Notes: generated by a model from the letters alone, not told the origin. 64,000 bases of DNA from Earliella scabrosa (GCA_022605405.1 JABYQQ010000008.1:372001-436000), one strand, 5' to 3'. Shown: positions 1-10,773, numbered from the stretch's first letter. Numbers and translations are program-made.

Positions 1-8
1 ATGGTGCA

Positions 9-740
9 ATGCATGGTGGCGGACCCTGTGGCATTCAAGTGCGCCAACTGCGGACAGCCAGGCCACGCCGTATGGGACCTCGCTTGCAGGTGCGCGCTCT
101 CGCTGCGCGAAAGGCTGACAGCGGTTTCAGGTTTTTTGTTACCAACAACCCTGAGACATGGGTTCTGGAGGAGGAGGTTGCACAAGCACCCCCACCGCCA
201 ACTGTCTGGTCACAGATACAGCACCATTTTGAGGTGGCGGAGGAAGGCATGCAGCAGACACGGCTTGGAGGTGGAGCTTTCATCGACGACGCGACATGCC
301 CAACTCCCCGTAGCACCCAATAATGACAGACTCCGCGCCACTTCCACATCTGGCAGCAGAACATCAACAAATCCGCCATAGGCCAGCAAGATCTACTCTT
401 GAAAGCAACACCGACCGACTTCGACATTTGCGCTCTGCAGGAGCCCACGCTCGACCACCTCTCGCTCACCAGGGGAAACGCGCACTGACGGGCGGTCTCC
501 CCATCGGTCTGTGACCCCAACACCTCGACACCGCAGGATGCCTGCGCTCGGTCCTCTTTATCAACAAAAAACTCTCCACCAATGCCTGGCATCCCATCAC
601 CATACCTCACCCGGATTTCACCGCCGTCACTATCAAGTCTGACACGGCAACAATCCATCTCTTCAACCTCTACGTCGACGGCAACACCGACACAGCAATA
701 TGGGCCGCGGCGCGAGCAGCTCGTCGCCTAGTTGGTCCCT
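9..740 (+). mobile_element. Non-LTR retrotransposon (LINE, Tad-like) fragment, frameshifted
   Basis: Two reading frames on the plus strand read as the start of a fungal LINE ORF2. At 37-87 lies a Cys/His cluster (CANCGQPGH...) of the zinc-knuckle type found before the endonuclease. At about 346-735 another frame gives the apurinic-type endonuclease N-terminus: WQQNINKS at the start, then FDICALQEP with the catalytic-type Glu, then a beta-strand run ending in LFNLYVDGN. Frame changes between these pieces and the loss of everything after the endonuclease show a dead fragment. It stops where the SINE-like repeat at 745 begins. It may extend left of the window. The family assignment rests on the WQQN..NKS and LQEP motifs. 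Confidence 0.75.
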
Positions 741-744
741 CTAT

Positions 745-1157
745 CTGTTGAACTCTGCGCAATAGCGCGAGTTTCTGTGACCGCATCAAGTCACAACTTT
801 GCAGGAGGGTCACTAGCAGTGCGCTAGACCGACGCTCTAATTGACGCGCGGGGATCGCGCGCCATTCCCGAGTTATAAAATGTTTTTGCTTTTGCCCACT
901 CCCAGGATTGAACTCTCGCACTTTTTGGGTGCTTTTGCCTTGTCATTTTTTTCGTTGATTTTCGGCGCCTTACTGCGCGCACAACTGTACAGTTCTGTCT
1001 CACGATGTAGCGCGCACTGCAAACTTCCCCGCTCTGGCGTCCTTAGACTTCACAGAGCTCGACCTAGGTGGGTGTTATTGTCATCTGCAATATATTAGAC
1101 TTCACAGAGCTCGACCTAGGCCATTGTGACTGCTCTGAGGTGCCCTGCAGCCAACAT
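745..1157 (-). repeat. SINE-like repeat, copy 1
   Basis: This stretch matches 28707-29076 in inverted orientation over nearly its whole length with scattered substitutions. In the minus orientation it carries GAGAGTTCAATCCTGGGAG, close to a tRNA B-box plus T-stem, and AATTAGAGCGTCGG, close to a tRNA D-arm end. That is why I call it SINE-like, but no intact tRNA fold is seen and no poly-A tail was found. This copy has an internal duplication of about 24 bp (AGACTTCACAGAGCTCGACC..., starting near 1047 and again near 1096) that copy 2 lacks. It could instead be another short dispersed repeat. Confidence 0.6.
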
Positions 1158-1796
1158 GTACCCGTCTGGGCAACATGGATGCCGCCCGAGACCTTTTGAA
1201 GACTTGGATCCCCACTCGTGTGTCGCTATCTCTCTCTGATAGGTTCATGCTTACTCTGTCTGCGAGCTCAGCTAACGTTCCAAACGAGTTATGATGTGTC
1301 TATCGGGGCACAGAAGCTGGACAGGTATATTCGTGCATTGCTACCATTGCTCAGTGTTGAACATTTCACAGCACATTCCGAACATCCTTGATGCTTGTGA
1401 CCGCATCCATTCCAGCATGGGTCCCTTCTCTTTCAGCGACCTGCACGTTAGGGATCTGGTGCTGGCCAAATGTACAGTTGTGTGGAACACCAACAGGACC
1501 TCTTCCTTTCATTTCCACACCATCTATGTCATTGCAATCAAACCCAGGGTCATCGTCATAGATTGATTTAGTAGCTTCTGCCATTCCGTGTGTTAGTCTT
1601 TGGGTGGCTTGTACCTGGGCCACCTGTGTTTTGCATCACCCCTTTGTTGTAATGGTATATATAAGTTCATTGTTCTGCTGCTTTGTCGCATTATCTACCA
1701 TGACGGACGATGATTAAACCTTCCTACAAATGGCCTTCCCAGAATATTGCTCATTACCATCTCACTCTACGTGGACGATGGACCCTATCATCTTCA
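1158..1796. other. Host flank with unassigned ORF fragments
   Basis: No intact gene is recognised. A plus-strand ORF at 1291-1566 (HIPNILDACDRIHSS... then LVLAKCTVVWN) looks like protein-coding sequence and may be preceded by an exon around 1174-1300, but I do not recognise the family and a stop interrupts it. A TATATATA-like run is present near 1655-1663. The last part, 1730-1796, is the left half of an ORF that continues at 27378 (see the broken host ORF entry). Confidence 0.35.
1730..1796 (+). pseudogene. Left half of a host ORF split by the giant Helitron
   Basis: An ATG at 1730 opens a frame that runs to 1796 without a stop and ends one base into a codon. Joining 1796 directly to 27378 keeps this frame open for about 48 further codons (to a stop near 27520), through a Cys-rich stretch with CKACTSME just before a possible GTATGT splice donor at 27486. 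The frame is lost at the insertion itself. The product is not recognised. An open frame of this length across the join is supportive but could occur by chance. Confidence 0.4.
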
Positions 1797-1842
1797 ACTT
1801 GGTTTGAAGTGGGCCATTTCTGGCAGGTACGATTGATGAGGA
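1797..1842 (-). repeat. 3' terminus of giant Helitron copy 1
   Basis: The stretch matches the 3' ends of the small elements and of copy 2: (minus strand) CCTCATCAATCGTACCTGCC, then a conserved block containing ATGGCCCACTT, then CCAAGT at the very end. The matching plus-strand motifs are at 6510-6554, 16610-16656 (inverted) and 30789-30834. It starts about 30 bp after the helicase stop codon at 1871. Confidence 0.8.
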
Positions 1843-1870
1843 TGGTGAAATCTGACAGTCTCAGATTAAA

Positions 1871-4765
1871 TTAGAACTTACTATATATCAGAATACTCAT
1901 TATATATTCTCCTTTCCGTTGAAGTTTCTTCATGGGCATATTGATTACATTATCTTCATATATTGCAGATTCACCGTTCACCACTCCATCATGGAACCAT
2001 ACTTGTCCACCTTTGTCAATAACCCTACATACAAAATGGAGATTGTGGTAGTATACAATACCTGCCAAACGATACCTCTGTTCAATGCCTGGAAAGGTGA
2101 TCATGGTCTCAATGACTGCTGTAGTTGTTGTAATCATTGCAAATACATTTGGAGCAATGTCATACCCCTCGACTTTTACCATGCTCCGCTTACAAGTTGG
2201 ACAAGGTATATCTGTGTTCTGAAGCATCAATGCTGTAATCCATTTGGAGATCGATTTGCCTTTATATATACCAAGTTTGGCAGGATGGTTTTTCCAGAAT
2301 GATTGGTCACATGTCCATGCTACTTTTGCTTGAAAGATTTTATCAGTATCATAATCACAGGCTCGGCATTTGTGGTAGTAGCTTGATATTAGTACATGAG
2401 TAGCTAATATAGCTCGGACTAATGAATAAATATCTGTTGGGGTGCTACCCTTGGCTCCCAGTGAACCATCAGCACGTCCTAGCAAGTCACGGATTGAATC
2501 TCTCACCTGCGCGAGTGTCATTGTTGGTCTAGTTTTGATCAGCGCTTCAAATAGATTTCCTAGATGTGTTAAGGTATTGCTTTGATTGGACATGTCTGAT
2601 TTCCAATCTCTTTGGCTATCGCAGTATAGAGAGAGCAGAATGGTCAATAGGCTATCATAGGCACAGCTGTGATTAATACTATCCCATGGAAAGCCTCTCA
2701 TAGTGTTAGCCGCAGGTAACTTATGCACAGTCTTCTGTTTCTTGCGGGTGGTTTCTGTCTGAACCATTTCAGATTCTTCAGCATGCTTTCGCTTTGGCAA
2801 CCGCTGGGGTAGATCGTTACTCACATTATGCAATGGTTGTGATCCTTGTGCTGGCACAAACACTGTCATGTCCTGTTTTTTTCTCTTACTTTGTATAGCT
2901 TTCTGATCATCTGTGTTGTTGTTTTTTGATTCTTTCAGTACCAGCCATGGTGTATCTTCTGTGGGCTGATCTACTGGAAATGGACTTTTTTCATTCCATT
3001 TCAGGGCTTTATGCATCCCATTTGGAGTGAATTTCTCTCCCTTCCACTGTCTAAAGGCGAATATTAGTTCATTTCTGGTGATTCCAACAACCTTGGGTGA
3101 TATGGTGCCCAAATATCGCATTTTGGTGATTTCATCTAGTAGCTCCAATTCTCTGAACTCTTGTCTCAATGATCCAGATATGCCACCAGTCATCTTTCCA
3201 CAATCAAATGGCTGAATAATAATTGTCCCTTGTAAACTGGACCCTCGAGATAGACAGGTATATACAGACTGATGACTTTTGCAATTTTGAAGATCACACA
3301 CATTATATGGTCTAGTGCGTCCCTGTGATGCAAAGTCTGTCATAGCAAAGTTGGGCACTACAGGTACTTGATCCCGATGAACTTGTATTTCAAGGCCATT
3401 AGGTAGTTTGCAAGTTATTTTTTTGCTGAGATGTGACAGTGGTACAACATTTTCAGGCAGTCCAGGCAAATTGATTGTTGTTGGTGCAGCTGTTAATTTC
3501 ACAAACAGGGTTTCTAGTGACTCTTTATCCTCAGAAAGAGGTCTAGCTGTCCATCCCACCACTACGCCCTCTGCCCCATTGGTCACACAACATTCTGTGG
3601 CTTCATTCACTTTGATCATTATTGGTAGCCCAACACATATGCTGAGCTTTCCTGCATGATGCTCGGTAAGCTCATGAGACAAATTCCATAATGTATCCTG
3701 TAGTATGGGATTAATAACATTATTAACACGCTTAGGGTTAACTGCTCTTTTCTTCGTCTTTTTCGACTGGGCGGTTTCATCTGCTTTGGATACTAAGGAG
3801 TCTATGGAATAAAATGTATGTAAGGGTTGTTTATTCTCTTTGGAAAACCGTGCACACCCTAGTTCATTAATTTTGTCCCGGTATGAGTTCCAAGTGGTGA
3901 TTACTGACACATTTCGAGATTCTGGAGTGTTAAGCTTGGGTCGATTGGGTCCCTGTCCAGCAACTCTTGTATTGAGCAACTTGATATCTTCAGCAGTGCA
4001 TGCACCATATCTCATATTTTCTAATGCAATTCTCAATTGAGCATCTTCAGCAGTTTGTGATTTCTGTCGCATGTTCTGTCTCAGTATAACAACAGTAGTG
4101 AACTGATGCCATAGTGCCTTGCCAATTGAAGCTTTCTGTGTTTTATGATCATGTGTTTTGTGAATAACTCTGCCAACCTCATGTGAGTATAAAGGTTTTG
4201 CCCCTAAAGGTGGCGGTAATTGTGCAAAGTCACCTGCAAAGATCATATTAATGCCTCCAAATGGCACACCATCATTTCGTAGAGCTGCACACATCTTGGC
4301 ACAGATATTGTACAGATTGTTACAATCTACCATACTGATTTCATCTAAAAAGATATATTCAACATGCATTAATCGGTTTCGTACCTGCATCACATTAGAT
4401 TGCGCTTCTGTAGAGTCATTTTTACTAAATCCTAACATAGAATGATATGTTGATCCTCCTATGAGCGCTGCAGCAGACCCAGTTGGAGCGAGACACATGA
4501 AGCGATAGCTTTCTTGCCGTTCAGCAAAGAAATGTGTTAGAGCCTTGATGACCTGAGATTTTCCCGTACCAGCCATTCCTCCTAGATACATTTTCAAGTG
4601 TTCACCACATGATTCAATAGCATGATTGGCCACTATTCTGAATGCTCTCTCTTGCTCGTCATTGAGAGTAAATTTGTTGACAGTTGCCTCAATGAGGGCC
4701 TTGGCCTCTGGATTCCGTATTTCAAACTCTTTACGCATGAAGTACTCTTTATTGACCAACTTCAC
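1871..4765 (-). CDS. Helitron PIF1-like helicase with C-terminal cysteine-protease-like domain
   Basis: This 964-codon frame is the C-terminal half of the Helitron Rep-helicase. Helicase motifs appear in order: Walker A GGMAGTGKSQ, LAPTGSAAALIGGSTYHS, Walker B FLDEISMVD, GDFAQLPPP, LRQNMRQ, and late motifs SQGRTRP and TCLSRGSSLQG. After a Lys-rich linker with a nuclear-signal-like KRKHAEESE, a second domain of about 280 residues begins at NHSCAYDSLLTILL (a Cys in a peptidase-like context). It contains Cys pairs (CRACDYD, CPTCKRS) and ends with LHFVCRVIDK and VWFHDG (candidate catalytic His and Asp). This layout resembles ubiquitin-hydrolase-like or OTU-like cysteine peptidases, which some Helitrons carry; the exact family is not certain. 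The domain is conserved in copy 2 at 31168-32343. Upstream, the frame is separated from the Rep part by a frameshift in an A run at 4801-4809. Confidence 0.85.
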   Translation of the reverse strand: MKLVNKEYFMRKEFEIRNPEAKALIEATVNKFTLNDEQERAFRIVANHAIESCGEHLKMYLGGMAGTGKSQVIKALTHFFAERQESYRFMCLAPTGSAAALIGGSTYHSMLGFSKNDSTEAQSNVMQVRNRLMHVEYIFLDEISMVDCNNLYNICAKMCAALRNDGVPFGGINMIFAGDFAQLPPPLGAKPLYSHEVGRVIHKTHDHKTQKASIGKALWHQFTTVVILRQNMRQKSQTAEDAQLRIALENMRYGACTAEDIKLLNTRVAGQGPNRPKLNTPESRNVSVITTWNSYRDKINELGCARFSKENKQPLHTFYSIDSLVSKADETAQSKKTKKRAVNPKRVNNVINPILQDTLWNLSHELTEHHAGKLSICVGLPIMIKVNEATECCVTNGAEGVVVGWTARPLSEDKESLETLFVKLTAAPTTINLPGLPENVVPLSHLSKKITCKLPNGLEIQVHRDQVPVVPNFAMTDFASQGRTRPYNVCDLQNCKSHQSVYTCLSRGSSLQGTIIIQPFDCGKMTGGISGSLRQEFRELELLDEITKMRYLGTISPKVVGITRNELIFAFRQWKGEKFTPNGMHKALKWNEKSPFPVDQPTEDTPWLVLKESKNNNTDDQKAIQSKRKKQDMTVFVPAQGSQPLHNVSNDLPQRLPKRKHAEESEMVQTETTRKKQKTVHKLPAANTMRGFPWDSINHSCAYDSLLTILLSLYCDSQRDWKSDMSNQSNTLTHLGNLFEALIKTRPTMTLAQVRDSIRDLLGRADGSLGAKGSTPTDIYSLVRAILATHVLISSYYHKCRACDYDTDKIFQAKVAWTCDQSFWKNHPAKLGIYKGKSISKWITALMLQNTDIPCPTCKRSMVKVEGYDIAPNVFAMITTTTAVIETMITFPGIEQRYRLAGIVYYHNLHFVCRVIDKGGQVWFHDGVVNGESAIYEDNVINMPMKKLQRKGEYIMSILIYSKF

Positions 4766-4797
4766 TTGTGAAATTTCGTCATTATGCTCCAGTTGTC

Positions 4798-6509
4798 CTA
4801 TTTTTTTTTGGCTGTGCCAGCTTTTGCCTGTGCATCACGGGCATCAAGAATTTCCTGCCTTTTATCATCCAGAATGCTTTTCCATGATGTGCCCCCAGCT
4901 GGTTCGTGTGGCCGATGGATTGGCTTGGGCAAGTGCGTCTTCTCACTACATCCAATCTGACTACTCTCTCGCATACTCTCCAACCATCCTGATGCCTGCA
5001 TGACAGATTCCGCTGTTTCATTTCGTGCGAGGCGCAACAACTCAGCTCGACTCTTTTGGGTCCATGTGCAACTATTGACAATCTCATCTGATTTGTCATT
5101 TTGCACTGTATCACACTCAAAAAATACTGATTGGGTATCCATTTCATCTATGTCTTCTTGGCTAAAGCAATGAAGGTTTTTGTTGCCACCATTTTGTTGC
5201 TTTCTTTGAGCTGAATAATCGTCCCGTGCATCATTGCATTCATATTTGATATGAAAGTATTTCATAATCTGTTCTTGTCTTGCTGTAAATATATGATTGG
5301 AAAATACCTGATCCCAAAGAGTTTCATCATTGGGTCGTAAATCTTTGCCAGATCTCCATGGTTTGAATAAAGTCAACATGGTCATACAATACTCTTCTCG
5401 GCTGCCACTATCCTTGCGCGGCAGAGAGCCACCAATGAAGTTTGGCACACATGCAGCAGATTCATCCATTAGACATACCTCATGTGTGCGTGACTGTGGA
5501 TGATCTGCATGAAACATAAAGTAAGCAGGACCTCGGGATTTTCTTGTATAATCATCTGGCATTTCTTCATATCTGTTATTATCATTAGATGTTAATAACA
5601 ACTCATCATCTGACTCCTGGCCCAAGTCTGGACGACTACCCCCATGTAACGTACGAACACCCTCTTCTTCATCACTGCTGTCATTTATCTCATTCTGACT
5701 GGCTGGGAGACGTTCATCAATTGCATAGTCATTTTCAAAGTCGGAGGTATCATCAGTGGGATCATTCATCTGATATGGTTTGGCATATTTCCGGCGATGC
5801 TTGGGAATAGGCCGCTTGTGATAGAGCCGTACCCAGTCATATACATTCACATGTTCTAACTCTGGCGGTCGATACATGTAATCAAGTACTGGAGATAGTG
5901 GCACTATTTTCTTTTCCTCTTCTACCGAGTCCTGGCTGAGCGTTACTACTACTGTTGATCTGCCTTCCTCAGAAATAATTTTGGAGTCTTTCCATGCTTG
6001 CATTACTTCCAAAACATATCCTCTCCAATAACACGCTCGGAACTGATGACTTGTGTAATGATCTGGGTGCTTTAACAAATACATTGATGCCATTGGTCCG
6101 CCAATTTCTGAGGCCGCCGTCAAAGTGTTAACAATCTTTGTAATTATACTACGGGCATTTGCTTTTCTGTTGCCTGAATCACCAAGAAGTTTGCTATTAC
6201 GCTCAAACACTTTCTGAATAGATTGAAACATGACATGTGTTTTCAGCGGGGTTTTAGTAATGTAGTCTGCAACATATGCAATTACTGATTTTATGGCAGT
6301 ACCAGATAGGAGACTGGTGACATCGTGATTACATCTCAACAGGTACGATACTGCCGGCGTGTAAGTGTTGAGCCACGCTTCTCCCTTTTTCATTATCAAT
6401 GCTCCTGATTTAGGATCTACTTGCGTACTGGTATACGTATCCCGGGGAAACCTAGCTTTGCAGATACCAGTGGTAGGATCTGTACAGCCTCTGTTATCCA
6501 CCTCTCCCA
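4798..6509 (-). pseudogene. Helitron Rep C-terminal segment (after the nested insertion)
   Basis: This frame continues the Helitron replication initiator. It contains NRGCTDPTTGICKARFP, SGTAIKSVIAYVADYITK (the two Tyr spaced like the Helitron Y2 motif, YVADY), then IGGSLPRKDSGSREEYC and a linker rich in Asp and Glu. The open frame extends to 6630, but bases 6510-6630 belong to the nested element, so the native part begins at 6509. The frame ends with GTAKKK followed by TAG, caused by a homopolymer A run (4801-4809). Shifting by one base continues into KKKIGQLEHNDEISQ and the helicase frame. Rep in this copy is therefore broken twice. Confidence 0.85.
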
Positions 6510-7688
6510 ACTTGGTTTGAAATGGGCCATGTATGGCAGAAACGATTGATGAGATAAGTGGATAGTAGGCATATTTGATTGTTATATAGTTACTAGTTAC
6601 ATTGACATGTTGTTTTGAACATGTGTGCATTTGCTATCAAACACTGTCAACACTGTCTGTTTTTCATTCCATACAGTGCAATCACTGAACAGACATCAAG
6701 TCTGTATCACTTTGCCTGATATTTGTTTGATGTCTTGAGCATAATCAAAAAAATCAGAGCTGACTTGCCTAAGCATGCAGTAAAGCATACAGTGAACAAC
6801 TGAATTAATAGTGGGATAGGAACTACATAATCTAGTTGAAGTTCAGCATTTAACAAAGTGGTACCTTTAATGCAATGAAGTGATTCATATTTCAGTCATT
6901 TATTTACTTTGCCTGATATTTCTGCTATGGCAATTGGGTATGGTCCACTATAAATATGCCCACTAGACAGAGCTCATTTTTCTGGTTTTAATGGTCTATA
7001 CATTCATATTTTTTGATAAGCAAATGAAGGTGATAAACAGTATTTACTTGATTATAAATCAGCATAGTACACAAATATTACATAAGCCAGTCCAAAAAGA
7101 CGATCTAGTAGATGCGCTTCTAATGGTATACAACATGTATAGATGTTGATATGCACTAAAATGTATACTGATGTAGCTTGCACTGCATCCGGTCATGTGA
7201 TCGCAAAATAAGCGCCCATCGGCCGATAAATGCGAACATCCTTAGCTTTGAGGGCACCGGTCACCTGCCGGTGCCCTCAAAGCTAGGGAGGTTCGGAGTT
7301 ATTGCTCCAATCTGGAGCTAAAGTAAAGTTAAAACTATATCTCAGGCAGATGTTATCCAAATATTATGAAACTAGGCCCATTTTGATGGCATTCAATAGA
7401 GCCATGAAACTATAGATGCTCAATGCTTACTACAACAACAGTATCTATGGTAGTGGCAAGCTGTGACCAAGGCGTCAAAGTGACCCTATTGCCGCCCACC
7501 CTAACCCTGTGTCAGGGTTTGATGGTAAGAAACTTTGTTACTGGCGCTTATGTCATCTGTTAGCACAGCATAAGTAGAGAGTAAGCGGAGTCTCAATTCT
7601 GTTCCCACGGGGTCGAAAAGGCGTTTGGCGTCTAATGGACAATGTCACCTCCTAAAGAACGATTTCTTTGGTTCCCTCATCAATCGTA
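6510..7688 (-). mobile_element. Non-autonomous Helitron2-type element nested in Rep (1179 bp)
   Basis: On the minus strand it runs from TACGATTGATGAGGGAACC at 7688 to ...CAAACCAAGT at 6510, with the inverse of the start motif about 33 bp inside the far end. The flanks on the Rep strand are AAAACTGGAT and TGGGAGAGGTGG. Joining them restores K-T-G-L-G-E-V-D in frame between the HUH segment and NRGC, as in the paralogous Rep of copy 2. The insertion is therefore between T and T with no duplication. The interior is AT-rich without a convincing ORF and holds a strong hairpin at 7240-7288 and a segment (about 7560-7660) shared with 27262-27350. Confidence 0.85.
7240..7288. repeat. 21-bp-arm hairpin
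   Basis: Arms 7240-7260 and 7268-7288 are inverse complements with one mismatch around a 7-base loop (TCACCTG). The core is GCTTTGAGGGCACCGG. It lies in the middle of the nested element, next to the motif AAGCGCCCATCGGCCGA that recurs in the related elements at about 16160 and 29565. A structural role in the element is possible; no promoter or terminator function is shown. Confidence 0.8.
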
Positions 7689-10600
7689 ATCCAGTTTTTT
7701 GAGCCCCCTTAGGCACTTTACTACTCTTGCTTCTTGTTACACATCTATGTACATTGGATAGATATACTATTTCATCCACTTCCTTGACATATCTATCTTG
7801 CCATTTCAAATAATTGTTGCACTGACTGCATTCCGGAGTTGTCGCATGATCACACTTGGGAGGAGGAATGCTAGGCAGAGTCTCAGTTGGGGGAATGTGA
7901 AACATTTCACTTTCGTGTTTCTTCACTTCTTCACCAACATCATTCATATCGCCGTTAATAAATTCACCTTTATGAACACTTTCCAGATATTCAACCATTG
8001 CTTTCTGAAAGTCTGAGTTGGAATCCATTATTCGATCACGCACTTCTTGGGGAGTTAATGAGTTTTTGATCCATACTAGCATATGCAAATGTAAAGTAAG
8101 CCGTCCTTGTTGCTCCACCGTTCCATAGTAGCCAGCAGTCTCTCCATACAGACCTCTGCGGTCCAGGCCAACTCCTAGTACATGTTTGATAAATAGATCT
8201 ACCATGACCTTGAAAAATCGCGCTCCAGCCACTGGATTATTTGCAATCAAGTTCAATCTTTCATCAGATGTTCGAAATTTGGGAACATACATTTGCTTGG
8301 TGTCTGCCATGTATAGTGCAAGAGGATGCTTAACATCTGCAGGTGCAAAGGTAATAAACCATGAGGGGGCGCCCAGATAGGAAACCAGCGACCATATTTC
8401 ATTTCGCATGTATTTCTTACTTGTTATTGACCCTTGAACTTTGTAATTGACATGATCCAAGTCGTTCAACAATTTGAAACAGGCCTTTTCAGCATCAGTC
8501 TCAGGTCTAACTGGGCCCTCTTTCAAACGTTCTATAATTCTACCCAGCACCTCCTGATCCAGATTTGTGATTCTCTGGGCAATATCATTGAATTTGCTTT
8601 TGTCTGCAAGAATATAGCCTGCAGATGTGGCTTTTTTGATCTGTTCATGGTTTAATGCAACCAAAGGAAACAGTGGTTCCAATTGAAAGTGTTTGTCATG
8701 ATACATTAACAACTGTTGTTTGCGTCGTTCTTCCGATACGGCTCTATAACCTGTTGCACGGTTACTCAGTCCTCCAAGTCCATAAGGAAATAGCCAGGGG
8801 AACATTTGGGGATACAGTTGGGGATTGTCATAAATACTCTCAGGTTGCTCTGCTTGACCAATGCCAAGGTCTTTGCCTCCAGATTTGAAGTAATCAACAG
8901 CCCGTGCTGTTACCTCATGTCTGCGGGTATTTACCAATCGATCAAGATTGGCTCCTGTCAAGCCATGAACAACAAATGGACACTGTCCAGATTCTGCCCC
9001 TTCATCCTCCTCCATTTCATGAACAGCAGTTGCCTCGGGATCCTTGTTGGATCCAAAGCTTTCTGTATAGTTCACTATAACAGGCGGCTCATCCTCAGGA
9101 TACTGGCTTAGGTTAGCATAGGAGATATCTAAGTCTGCATAATCAGCATGATTTAACTTCAACCATTCCAGGGCCTTAGCAACCCGATTCCGTCGCACCA
9201 GCATTGGCGTTCTTTTATATTCTTTTTCGGTTGGAACATTGGGGCCAATGTATAGAAATGCAAGAACTTCATCCAACTCTTCTCGACTGGGTGGTAAAGC
9301 TTGGTATATTTTGGGCATGGGCAATGAGTGTGTAACCACATTGGCTTTCATTTTAGACATGCCAGACACTTGGACTTTGACGATACAAATATTATGCTTC
9401 ACTCGTGATATTAACATCTTTTCAGTCCAACTGAGACCTTGCAGCTCCTCTGGAATGTCTCCGATCCAGAGACCATTTGCCAGGGCATCGTGGGGTCGTA
9501 ATCCACGCTTCAGACAATTGGCGCAGTTACTGCAAATATCGTTAGATTGAGAGAGTAAGACTGGACCGGGGATTTCACAAATGGGATCATCCGGAGACTT
9601 TCGCTCCTGCCGCGTTACAACTTCAGTAGGAATCAGAAGTCTTCGATCGAACTCAACTTTGTCCAGTGGTGTTAATAACGACTTAGTAGTGATGAGACCG
9701 CACACCGCACACCCGCTTTCCAAGAAATTCTCAATCTCAATTTCTTTGGAAAAGCCATCTATTGTTACATGCAAGAGTTTGTCATTGATTGGCAATGGCG
9801 GAAAACTGGCATTATGCTCTGATGGGCAAGGAGCCTCATTCTGTTCCAAAGAATCATTCATAGTCGGCTTACAAGCATGGTTCTCTTTCCATGTATCATA
9901 GCGTTCACGATCGCTACGTGGTTTATTTACTGGCTGCAGTAGAGTTTGGAAATCTGGACAATGAACGCATTGGTGCGCCAGTAGCAACTCTATAATTTTA
10001 TCTCGCGTAGCGTGGATGGTAATACCAACCACTTGATGGCATTGTGCGACAGCAATCAGCTGCACTTTGGTAAGCTTGTCACATAGATGCTCCATGGGTA
10101 TTTTGGCAAAAATACCGCCAGTTTGTGGAGTTATCAAACTAGCTACAACATATCCAGCATAGCGATAGTTGTGCTGGTTGTCGATAACGCCCACAGTTTG
10201 CCACTCCTGAAGATCGTCATGAGACCACACTTTGGCCACATTACGACCCTTTGGACATGCTCGTCCTCCCAACAGAGTCATTTCCCTTGGTACCAACCTT
10301 GGTGATACAGTCGTTCTATACAAGATCCGATTAATGGGCATGCCTTTGACTCGCTGTTCTACAATGACAAAGTCATGCTTCTGGTATGTATTTCTGACAC
10401 AGAACAGCCAGACGCTACGAACTTTTAGATATGTCTCAATTACACCAGGAGACCCATCAGATGAAGCACATCGGCCTAGCAGGGCAATAAACCGTTCATG
10501 ATCTTTCTGAAGCTCCCACCAGCCGGATCTGAACGCAAACCTATGAGCTGTCGAACGAAGCAATAGCAATTTGATTGAGGGACTTGCATCGCGGGCGTCC

Positions 10601-10773
10601 CATCCAACCCGGCCCATAGTGGGCGCAGCACTTTCATCAAAGGTGGCTGCCACAACCTTGCCCATAAAGGGCGCAGAACTTGCAAATAGGGCGTCTGCTG
10701 CAACCCCGCACGTTGTCCCAAAAGACGTGCATGCATTCATACAGCCGTGGTTGGTATCGGGATTTATTGACAT
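7689..10773 (-). pseudogene. Helitron Rep N-terminal segment with HUH nuclease motif
   Basis: This frame encodes the N-terminal and nuclease parts of the Helitron protein. Around the middle lies a Cys-rich region (ESGCAVCGL, then CSNCANCLKRG) followed by LANGLWIGDIPEELQGLSW, the region known as DUF6570 in fungal Helitrons. Next come the Helitron-like N domain (PQLYPQMFPWLFPYGLGG) and the HUH motif in LTLHLHMLVW. Just before the break are further Cys/His residues (PPPKCDHATTPECSQC). The start at 10773 (MSINPDTNHG) is the first Met of the long frame; an upstream exon cannot be excluded. Native coding stops at 7689 where the nested element begins. The homologue in copy 2 lies at 47144-50370. Confidence 0.85.

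Noticed and set aside
5589..5810. Plus-strand frames inside the Helitron genes
   Set aside because: They lie opposite well-supported coding sequence and show no independent signal.
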